From CAYUVH01 sp964448135 (lineage in GTDB: Bacteria; Verrucomicrobiota; Verrucomicrobiia; Limisphaerales; UBA8199): 64,000 nt of DNA. Numbering within the stretch: the first letter of the stretch is position 1; every line of letters starts with the position of its first letter. The DNA lies in assembly GCA_964448135.1 (NCBI GenBank), contig CAYUVH010000032.1:146887-210886 (forward strand). The letters run 5' to 3'. Below the pieces are notes generated by a model. It did no database searches, was not told the origin of the DNA, and was given only the letters and a program-made list of their open reading frames with translations. The translations under genes were made by a program, and so were the position numbers. Shown here piece by piece: positions 58,374 through 64,000 of the stretch.

Positions 58374-58843
58374 TCGTCGCTTCGCCTGTGCGAAGGGCGG
58401 TCATGATGCTTCGATTCCGATCCTTTGAAAAGGCAAAGAAAGGTCTCGGAAGGCGGGGGGGTGGCATACCCCCCAAACAGGGTGCAACATGCAACAAACC
58501 GCATAAACATTGGTCGAAAACCGGTTTCAGGGTGCAACACAACCCGCAACAGAGGTGCAACAACCGTAGAAAGGCCGATGAAAATTGGCCGAAAGCAGGA
58601 TGCGAGTTGCAACAAGGCCGAATTCATTGGTTGGAATGGCTGCCAGACCCTGCTCCTGTTTCAATCGCGAAGCAGCCCATAAAATAATCATGTCAAAGAC
58701 CAGCCGCATTTGACGCGGATTTCCATCGAATTGGAAATCATCTCCTCCAACTGCCAGATACCTTCGCGCCATCGCGCCCAGCAGTCAAGTTGCTTGCTTC
58801 CCAACTCTTTGATTCAATGATTCGCCAACCCGTTCATTTTTTC
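58374..58843. other. Gene-free spacer with ~165 bp repeat
   Basis: No gene is supported. The second copy of the ~165 bp repeat lies at 58465-58633. The rest (58634-58843) shows nothing recognisable: no tRNA cloverleaf, no palindrome. It separates the LysRS promoter from the 3' end of the next minus-strand gene. Confidence 0.5.
58465..58633 (+). repeat. ~165 bp dispersed repeat, copy 2
   Basis: Begins CATACC and CAGGGTGCAACATGCAACAA, continues ACCGCATAAACATTGG, and ends GTTGCAACAAGG...TTCATTGG. Matches 19371-19538 in order with substitutions and small indels. Both copies are followed within ~10 bases of the TTCATTGG word by unrelated sequence. Confidence 0.85.
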
Positions 58844-60403
58844 TCAGTCCCCGCCGCCGCACCCGCCACAGCCTCCGCCACAACCACCTCCGCAGCCTCC
58901 CCCACCGCCACAGCCGCTGCTGCCGCACGAGGAACTGCCCCCTCCCGTATTCAGCGGCCGGAGGTCCTTTCGCAAACTGGCCAGGCCGGGTTCCGCCAGC
59001 GCCGTCATTCCGAACAGTCCGACCACGGCCGCAAATTCCGCCGCCGGCATCTCCGCCGCTCGGTGATGGATCTTCCGGGGCCCGCTGAACTTCGCCTGCA
59101 TTTCCCGCAGGACCGCGTCACCGAGCCGCGTGCGCCGCGGAACCCGGGCGAAGGCTGCCAGGATGGGGATGATGCTCAGCAGGCACAGGATCACCAGGAA
59201 CTCCACCGGCCGGCCCCGGCTCGTTCCGATGAAAATCTTGATCGCCCCCATCATGATCACCAGGATCGGCAGCAACATCGGGAGGAACATCACCGTGGCG
59301 ACCCGTTCATCCGCCACCACCAGGCCGCGCGCCTTCAAATCGCGCGCCAGCTTGTCCGTGCACCGCTTTGCCTCGCTCCGGATGGCAGGCAGCGTGTTGC
59401 CGCCCACGGATTCCGTCGCGCTGTAATAAACCTGCTTTTCCAGGAAATGCTCGAGCACAGGCTGGGCGCCCGTTACCGGCAACAGGTGGCGGCTGCTTGC
59501 CACCAGCTTGATTGCCTTCTGCCGCACCAGGTTGGCGATCGCGGTGTTGACCGCCAGCACCGGACCGCCGTTGAGGTAGGCAGTTTCGTAGCCGTCCAAT
59601 TCCGGAGTCTCGACGCTGTTGTCCGGCGCGGGGTGTCGCAATGACCACCTCAGCCAGCATCCAATTCCGAAACACAGGAGGAAGGCCACGACGTAAAACC
59701 GGAGGAACTCCGGCCCCTTCCAATCAAACGGATTTGCGCCGTTCGCCATCATTGCCCCCGTGCCGCAGAAAAACAGAAACAGGAGACCGATCCAGCCCAT
59801 CCACCCCCCGTAGCAGCCGACGTGAGGAGGCTCCAACTTTTCGACAGCCGGTGAACCGCTCTTCTTTGCCCGCACCGCCCCACCGCCCTTGCGCCCCCAT
59901 CCCCAGCCCCTCCGCCAATCCAGCTTCGGTATCACCCAATTCGTTTCGCGGTCCACGCGGACGAAGTTGTGGCGTTCGTGCTTTCGGACCTCCGCCGAGG
60001 GCCAGATGTCTTGTGGTGGGGTCTCCTGGAAGAAGGCTTCGTAGCTCGCGAGTGTGCGCGCGTACCAATCCTCGAACTTCGCCTGCTCCCTGGCGCCGCC
60101 CTGCGTCGGGTTGTGATGGAACGGTGTCCCGAGTATCTCCGGGCAGAACACCTTCCAGTAATTCTGCGAGTAAGTCAGGTGCAGGTGCCACACCTGGTCC
60201 ACGTCTTCCGAGGGCGATACCGGGTGACCGGCCGCGGCCGCCAGGAACGCGAACCGCTTGTATTCCCGGATGACCCGCCGGGCGTATTCGGGTGACCATT
60301 GGTTTTCCCGGGCGAGCCGGGCCGAAAACGGAAGCGCCGCTTCCGTTGCATCCAAGTTGAAGTTCTCCAACCTCCGCCAGAGTTCGACATGTTTTGTGTT
60401 CAT
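58844..60403 (-). CDS. GRDP-like/TIGR04222-like membrane protein with Cys/Gly-rich tail
   Basis: A 519-aa protein. Residues ~1-165 resemble glycine-rich-domain-containing proteins (GRDP/DUF1399): VSPSEDVDQVWHLHLTYSQN, then FCPEILGTPFHHNPTQGG with the D-x-x-W-H-x-H motif. After a basic linker come transmembrane segments WIGLLFLFFCGTGAMMANGA, RFYVVAFLLCFGIGCWL, MFLPMLLPILVIMMGAI and FLVILCLLSIIPILAAF. Between them is the TIGR04222-type region (ETAYLNGGPVLAVNTAIANL), and the C-terminus ends in a Gly/Ser/Cys-rich run (CGSSGCGGGGGCGGGCGGG and more). Such tails are typical of TIGR04222 proteins. The joining of GRDP-type and TIGR04222-type parts is unusual. Function unknown. Its 5' end is duplicated at 63498-63688. 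Confidence 0.8.
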   Translation of the reverse strand: MNTKHVELWRRLENFNLDATEAALPFSARLARENQWSPEYARRVIREYKRFAFLAAAAGHPVSPSEDVDQVWHLHLTYSQNYWKVFCPEILGTPFHHNPTQGGAREQAKFEDWYARTLASYEAFFQETPPQDIWPSAEVRKHERHNFVRVDRETNWVIPKLDWRRGWGWGRKGGGAVRAKKSGSPAVEKLEPPHVGCYGGWMGWIGLLFLFFCGTGAMMANGANPFDWKGPEFLRFYVVAFLLCFGIGCWLRWSLRHPAPDNSVETPELDGYETAYLNGGPVLAVNTAIANLVRQKAIKLVASSRHLLPVTGAQPVLEHFLEKQVYYSATESVGGNTLPAIRSEAKRCTDKLARDLKARGLVVADERVATVMFLPMLLPILVIMMGAIKIFIGTSRGRPVEFLVILCLLSIIPILAAFARVPRRTRLGDAVLREMQAKFSGPRKIHHRAAEMPAAEFAAVVGLFGMTALAEPGLASLRKDLRPLNTGGGSSSCGSSGCGGGGGCGGGCGGGCGGCGGGD

Positions 60404-60502
60404 ACGTGCCTCTGTTCAGGAGAAGAATCGCAGGCAGCCGGGCGGGCGCATATTACAATTGAGGCCCGGTTTTACAGGCGATTGTGACGGTTGTGTGACA
60501 GA
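60310..60502 (+). repeat. Original of the duplicated 5' end and promoter region
   Basis: The first ~95 coding bases of the TIGR04222-like gene and ~100 bases upstream of it (to GGTTGTGTGAC near 60500) are repeated at 63498-63688 in the same orientation. The non-coding part is almost identical, the coding part diverged. The upstream part should hold the gene's promoter. Confidence 0.85.
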
Positions 60503-60549
60503 GGATCCAGGAGCTTCGTCTTCCCAATACGGCTGCGCAACAGGCTGAC

Positions 60550-60574
60550 TTGAAATGCCAGTCTGGCATTTCAA
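60550..60574. repeat. 25-bp near-perfect palindrome
   Basis: Arms TTGAAATGCCAG and CTGGCATTTCAA are fully complementary around a single T. It lies ~100 bases before the HEAT-repeat gene start (60678). It could be a transcription-factor site or a terminator-like stem without a T tract; it might also be a dispersed repeat family member. Confidence 0.8.
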
Positions 60575-60677
60575 TATACTGGGTTTCCCACCTGCGAGGC
60601 CGAAGCTAGGAATTGGTATCCGTGTCAAAAAAAGGAAACCTCTGGTTTATGCATTCCGGATCAGTCACATTGGGAGC

Positions 60678-61490
60678 ATGAGGAAGCGGCTGTGGATTTC
60701 CCTCGCCATTTTGCTCGCGGCCGTTCTGGTGTTGCTGGCTTATGGAAAGCAGCAGTCAAATGAGCCGGTTTATCAGGGGAAACCGTTGAGCTTTTGGTTG
60801 AGCGGCTATAGCGCAATGGTGGAAGGGCCGGAATTGTCGAAAATTGATGAAGCTGTTCGACATGTTGGAAGTAACGGCATCCCTACCATGCTGCGAATGC
60901 TCCAAGCCAAAGACTCCAGTTTGAGGGCTGGCTTGATTTGGATTGCGAGGAAGCAGCGTTTGGTAAAACTCAAAAGCATTGACGCCAAGGATCGGAATTT
61001 CGGAGCTGCGATGGGGCTTATTACATTAGACCCCACAATTGTATCGAATGCAGTTCCAGCCTTGGTTGAAATCTACAACAAGGATTTCTCGCGCTTTTCT
61101 CAAGCACAGACTTGTAGTGTCTTGGCAAAATTAGGGCCATTAGCAAAACGAGCGGTTCCCGCGCTGTTGCGAAATATGAGCAGCACCAACGTCTGGGTGC
61201 GGAGAGACGCGGAGCTGGCTCTTGGCCGCATTCTTTCAGAACCGGAATTGGTTGTACCCGCAATGACAAAGGCACTGCACGATCCCGATGTTTATATTCC
61301 TGCGAATGCCGTTGTCATCCTAGGCGACTATGGCCCAGCTGCAAAGGCAGCGATTCCTGATTTAGTCGAGCTATTGAAAACGCAGAATCCTGTACTACAG
61401 GATCAGGTGAAATATGCACTTTACAGGATTGATCCAGTAGCTGCCGCCAGAGCCGGAGTGACCTGGCCACAGGCTCCTCGTTTGGAATAA
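60678..61490 (+). CDS. HEAT-repeat membrane-anchored protein
   Basis: A 270-aa protein. The ATG at 60678 (MRKRLWISLAILLAAVLVLL) is chosen, giving an N-terminal membrane anchor; the open frame continues upstream. The mature part has HEAT-like helical repeats: KIDEAVRHVGSNGIPTMLRM, LAKLGPLAKRAVPALLRNM, VWVRRDAELALGRILSEPEL and VILGDYGPAAKAAIPDLVEL. Such repeats usually mediate protein-protein contacts. A block YQGKPLSFWLSGYSA near the start recurs in similar Verrucomicrobial proteins. Base composition is less GC-rich than its neighbours, a possible sign of transfer. No partner gene is adjacent. Confidence 0.8.
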   Translation: MRKRLWISLAILLAAVLVLLAYGKQQSNEPVYQGKPLSFWLSGYSAMVEGPELSKIDEAVRHVGSNGIPTMLRMLQAKDSSLRAGLIWIARKQRLVKLKSIDAKDRNFGAAMGLITLDPTIVSNAVPALVEIYNKDFSRFSQAQTCSVLAKLGPLAKRAVPALLRNMSSTNVWVRRDAELALGRILSEPELVVPAMTKALHDPDVYIPANAVVILGDYGPAAKAAIPDLVELLKTQNPVLQDQVKYALYRIDPVAAARAGVTWPQAPRLE

Positions 61491-61691
61491 CAAGGTGGCC
61501 GTTGCTTTAACCATTTGATCGAATTGAATTGGGGCGAAGGCTTTTAGCTTGGTTAAGATTTTGGCATCAGGGCAGAGGTGGAAACCTGAAGGCATTGAGC
61601 TTCGGAAACGGCGTGATTTCCGGTCGCTGGTGCTGTCTATTGCAGCAAGTAAATCCTCCAGGCCGGGCCTGGTCGGACGCGCCGGGCTTCC

Positions 61692-62660
61692 ATGAATCAA
61701 ACCACCGCCCAACCTTGTGACCTCGCCGCCGAACCGCGCGGGGGCACGGAGGGCGCTTCCACGCCGGCGATTTCGATTCGCGGGCTCACCAAACGATACG
61801 GCCCGCTCACCGCGCTGAACGATCTCAACCTGGACGTCCAGCGGGGTGAGGTGTTTGGGTTCCTTGGGCTGAATGGCGCGGGCAAGACGACGACGATCCG
61901 GCTGCTGCTGGATTTGCTCCGGCCCACCGCCGGCAAAGCTTTTATCTTCGGTCACGATTGCTGGACGCAGAGCCTCGAGGCGCGTGCGCGCATCGGGTAC
62001 CTGCCGGGCGAACTCGGGCTCTACCTGGATTTGACCGGCTTGGAGACGCTGGATTTTCTCGGCGGGCTCGGCGGGCAGCGGGTGGATGAGCGGCATCGGC
62101 AGGAACTTTGCGACCGGCTGGAGTTGCCGCAGAAGGACCTCCGGCGGCGGTTGCGGGAATACAGCACAGGGATGAAGCGCAAATTGGGAATCATCCAGGC
62201 GTTCCAGGCGAACCCGCCGCTGCTGATTTTGGATGAGCCGACCGAGGGGCTCGATCCGCTGATGCAGGAATCGTTTTACGATCTGCTCGCGGACGTCAAA
62301 CGCGCGGGCGCGACGGTTTTCATGTCGTCCCATGTGCTGTCCGAAGTGGAGCGGATTTGCGATCGCATCGCTATCCTGCGCAAAGGTGAAATGGTTCTGC
62401 TCACCAACGTGAGCGACAGCCGCCGCCTCGCCCCGCGCGGCGTGCGGGTTTTCTTCAGCGAAGACGTGACGGCGAATCCCGAACTCCCTTCGGGAGCTGA
62501 ACTTATTGAAAAGACACCCCGGCTGTGGCGGTTGAGCGTCGTCGGGCCGCTGGGTCCGCTGCTTGTGGCGTTGCGCGGCCTGCCGGTTGCGGACATGGAA
62601 TTGGATGCGGCCCGGCTGGAGGACGTGATCCTGAGCTACTACCGCGGGGAGGGCGCATGA
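61692..62660 (+). CDS. ABC transporter ATP-binding protein
   Basis: A 322-aa ATPase. The nucleotide-binding domain holds Walker A (GLNGAGKTT, residues 59-67), the signature loop as YSTGMKRKLG (a common variant of LSGGQ in export systems), Walker B (LLILDEPTEGLDP) and the H-loop (FMSSHVLSEVERICDRI). Residues after ~245 (RGVRVFFSEDVTANPELPSG) form the C-terminal domain typical of the BcrA/YhaQ-like transporters that export antibiotics or other compounds. An N-terminal extension of ~25 residues is polar. Overlaps the following permease gene by four bases, so the two are one transporter. Confidence 0.93.
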   Translation: MNQTTAQPCDLAAEPRGGTEGASTPAISIRGLTKRYGPLTALNDLNLDVQRGEVFGFLGLNGAGKTTTIRLLLDLLRPTAGKAFIFGHDCWTQSLEARARIGYLPGELGLYLDLTGLETLDFLGGLGGQRVDERHRQELCDRLELPQKDLRRRLREYSTGMKRKLGIIQAFQANPPLLILDEPTEGLDPLMQESFYDLLADVKRAGATVFMSSHVLSEVERICDRIAILRKGEMVLLTNVSDSRRLAPRGVRVFFSEDVTANPELPSGAELIEKTPRLWRLSVVGPLGPLLVALRGLPVADMELDAARLEDVILSYYRGEGA

Positions 62661-63472
62661 GCCGCGGGTTCCTCCTGTTCCGGCTCTCGCTCAAACGCGC
62701 GCGGACGCTGCTGGTTACGGCGGGCCTGTTGCTCGCGGGCTTCCAGGTGCTGCGGGTGTTCCTCGCCGCTTCGATCAATGACAGCGGTGGCTTTGAGCAG
62801 ATTGCCGCGCTGCTGCCGCCGTTCGTCCGGGCGATTCTTGGCCCTTCGCTCGGCAGCGTCATGTCCTTCAACGGCATTGTCTGCGGGGGCTACTTCGACT
62901 TGGGCATCGTCCTCGCGCTGCTGGCGCTGACCATCGCGCTGGCGACCCAGCCCGCCTCGGAAATCGAAACCGGCTTCGCGGACCTGATCCTGGCCCGCCC
63001 TCTGCCGCGGCACTGGCTCATTACGCGGACCATTGCGCTGACAACATTCTCGATCGTCCTGATGTTGTTCATGATCATGGTGGGCACATGGGTTGGCATG
63101 GCGCTGTTTGTTCGGGGCAAGGTCCCCGGGCCGCCGGCGGGGCAGATCGCCGCGCTGGCGCTGAACCTCGGTCTGTTGTTGTTCTGCTGGAGCGGCGTGG
63201 CGATGGTCCTCGGGAGCGCCTGCCGTCGTGGCGTGGCGGCCGGGATCACGTCGCTGCTCGCCTTCTCCGCGTTGCTCCTGGACTTCTGTCAACGACTCTG
63301 GCCGCCGCTCGGCTGGCTGGCGCGGCTCTCGCCGTTTCACTATTTCAGCCCGTTCAATCTCGTCATGGGCGACCCCTTTCCGCCCGAAGACGGGCTGATA
63401 CTCGGGGCGATTGCGCTAACGGGGTTTGCGGTGTCGTGCCTGATCATCTCGGAGCGGGATATTGCACGATAA
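62657..63472 (+). CDS. ABC transporter permease
   Basis: A 271-aa membrane protein with about six transmembrane helices: LLVTAGLLLAGFQVLRVFLA, FDLGIVLALLALTIALATQ, LTTFSIVLMLFMIMVGTWVG, IAALALNLGLLLFCWSGVAM, GITSLLAFSALLLDFCQRLW and ILGAIALTGFAVSCLII. A conserved cytoplasmic block follows the second helix: PASEIETGFADLILARPLPR. This is the pattern of ABC-2-type permeases. The ATG at 62657 is chosen because it overlaps the ATPase stop (ATGA) and no better start exists in the longer open frame. Substrate unknown. Confidence 0.88.
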   Translation: MSRGFLLFRLSLKRARTLLVTAGLLLAGFQVLRVFLAASINDSGGFEQIAALLPPFVRAILGPSLGSVMSFNGIVCGGYFDLGIVLALLALTIALATQPASEIETGFADLILARPLPRHWLITRTIALTTFSIVLMLFMIMVGTWVGMALFVRGKVPGPPAGQIAALALNLGLLLFCWSGVAMVLGSACRRGVAAGITSLLAFSALLLDFCQRLWPPLGWLARLSPFHYFSPFNLVMGDPFPPEDGLILGAIALTGFAVSCLIISERDIAR

Positions 63473-63590
63473 CGTCTGGTCGAAGGCGCAGCTGTGCGGG
63501 CGAGCGGGACGAAAACGGAAGCGCCGAATTCGCTGCATCCAGATTGCATTGCCGCAACCTCCGCCAGCTTTCGACATGTTTTGTGTTCAT
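63444..63590 (-). pseudogene. Truncated second copy of the 5' end of the TIGR04222-like gene
   Basis: The frame from the ATG at 63590 reads MNTKHVESWRRLRQCNLDAA, then NSALPFSSRS, matching MNTKHVELWRRLENFNLDAT and EAALPFSARL of the gene at 60403. Similarity ends after about 31 codons. The frame then runs on without similarity to a TGA at 63444, antisense to the end of the permease gene. It has a full upstream repeat (63591-63688) and may still be transcribed, but no functional domain remains. Confidence 0.75.
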
Positions 63591-63688
63591 ACGTGCCTCT
63601 GTTCAGGAGAAGAATCGCAGGCAGCCAAGCGGGCGCATATTACAATTGAGGCCCGGTTTTACAGGCGATTGTGACGGTTGTGTGACGG
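63498..63688 (+). repeat. Duplicate of 60310-60502 (5' end and promoter region)
   Basis: Starts GGGCGAGCGGGACGAAAACG and ends GGTTGTGTGAC. The non-coding half (ACGTGCCTCTGTTCAGGAGA and AGAATCGCAGGCAGCC through CCCGGTTTTACAGG) matches 60404-60502 almost base for base; the coding half is ~75-80% alike by eye. Same orientation as the original, about 3.2 kb away. Confidence 0.88.
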
Positions 63689-63771
63689 GGCCGCCGAGGG
63701 CGGGAATGCGAGGAGGTTGGGAGTGGACTAGGATCGAGAGAACATAAGTAGCACAAGTTTCCGTCCCGTTC

Positions 63772-64000
63772 TCAACTGGTTTCAATTAACAATTTTTCTC
63801 GCCACTTGCGCACACTCAGAACGTCAAAAATTTCTCCCCTGAAGACAATTTGTTTCACGGGACTTTTCCCATTATCGCTCTGGCGCCTTAGGTGATCGCG
63901 TATTTCCATCCAGCGTATCTTTCCCTTCAAATCGCCAATAACCAGAAAAACCGGGTATGCTTGCTCCATCCAATACGATGCATGGTCTTCATGGTGAATC
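63772..64000 (-). CDS. C-terminal part of a DUF4365-like protein, 5' end outside window
   Basis: The frame is open to the right edge and ends at 63772. Readable residues: HHEDHASYWMEQAYPVFLVI, then GDLKGKIRWMEIRDHLRRQS and DNGKSPVKQIVFRGEIFDVL. The block YWMEQAYPVFLVI, with W/Y then PVFLV followed by a second Trp/aromatic strand, fits the C-terminal part of DUF4365 domains, a restriction-endonuclease-like family often found in defence or mobile-element genes. Only ~75 residues are seen, so the assignment is tentative. A possible internal ATG at 63969 is not the likely start. Confidence 0.55.
   Translation of the reverse strand, partial: IHHEDHASYWMEQAYPVFLVIGDLKGKIRWMEIRDHLRRQSDNGKSPVKQIVFRGEIFDVLSVRKWREKLLIETS

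Noticed and set aside
61395..62333. Minus-strand 312-codon frame opposite the ABC ATPase
   Set aside because: Shadow of the ATP-binding protein gene; the ABC motifs are on the plus strand.
1..64000. tRNA, rRNA, riboswitch and CRISPR arrays
   Set aside because: No T-loop/anticodon-arm pattern, no rRNA-like tract and no regular direct repeat with unique spacers was seen by eye. A covariance-model scan could still find a small RNA.

Overview
The window looks like chromosomal DNA of a GC-rich free-living member of the Verrucomicrobiota, probably subdivision 3 (Pedosphaera/Limisphaerales-like). This is inferred from the gene repertoire: a paired PSCyt1/DUF1549/DUF1553 cytochrome and DUF1501 protein, pseudopilin-type secreted proteins, class I lysyl-tRNA synthetase, hopanoid genes, several large exported proteins with a common C-terminal module, and intergenic spaces full of short palindromic dispersed repeats. 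No rRNA, tRNA, CRISPR array, transposase or integrase was seen.

Layout. 1-1.5 kb: 3'-truncated CBS/DRTGG-containing manganese pyrophosphatase and a small unknown protein. 1.8-4.0 kb: a cluster of integron-type attC sites with four small gene cassettes and no integrase (CALIN-like), bracketed by two ~185 bp direct repeats. 4.1-15 kb: a DUF1697 gene, then a minus-strand locus with a GntR/LacI-type regulator, a pseudopilin, a 1004-aa exported protein, a BNR/sialidase-like protein and a Tat-exported GH116 enzyme; this reads as a glycan-degradation locus. 15.4-21 kb: hisD, a tiny membrane protein, an exported amidohydrolase and a DUF3631 ATPase carrying a dispersed repeat in frame. 21.3-24.6 kb: an exported unknown protein, then yicC-gmk-coaC. 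24.9-31.3 kb: sensor kinase, NtrC-type sigma-54 activator, a small basic membrane protein, hpnD, hpnK and a DMT-type membrane protein, tightly packed and facing a convergent hpnG-like gene.

30.6-35.5 kb (minus): lipoprotein, 1224-aa pseudokinase/membrane/repeat/FGE-like protein, hpnG-like nucleosidase. 35.6-37.5 kb: left-handed beta-helix acyltransferase, a zinc-ribbon-like unknown and an orphan AbrB-type protein. 37.7-49.4 kb: cytochrome/DUF1501 pair, DUF3592 protein, beta-strand-repeat protein, cell-wall amidase-like exported protein, hisF, second pseudopilin, small lipoprotein. 49.5-58.4 kb: hisJ-type phosphatase, a large exported-protein gene split by one in-frame TAG, AraC regulator, UbiD decarboxylase with an in-frame heptamer repeat, orphan VapB-like antitoxin, DUF983 protein, class I LysRS. 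58.8-64 kb: GRDP-like/TIGR04222-like membrane protein, HEAT-repeat protein, ABC transporter pair, a truncated second copy of the 5' end of the TIGR04222-like gene, and the end of a DUF4365-like gene.

The most unusual material is the cassette array and its flanking repeats, the families of palindromic dispersed repeats with interchangeable inner stems (some in coding sequence), the pseudokinase-FGE fusion, the C-terminal module shared by four exported proteins, and the interrupted gene at 50.5-52.9 kb. All family assignments come from reading motifs; no database search was run.
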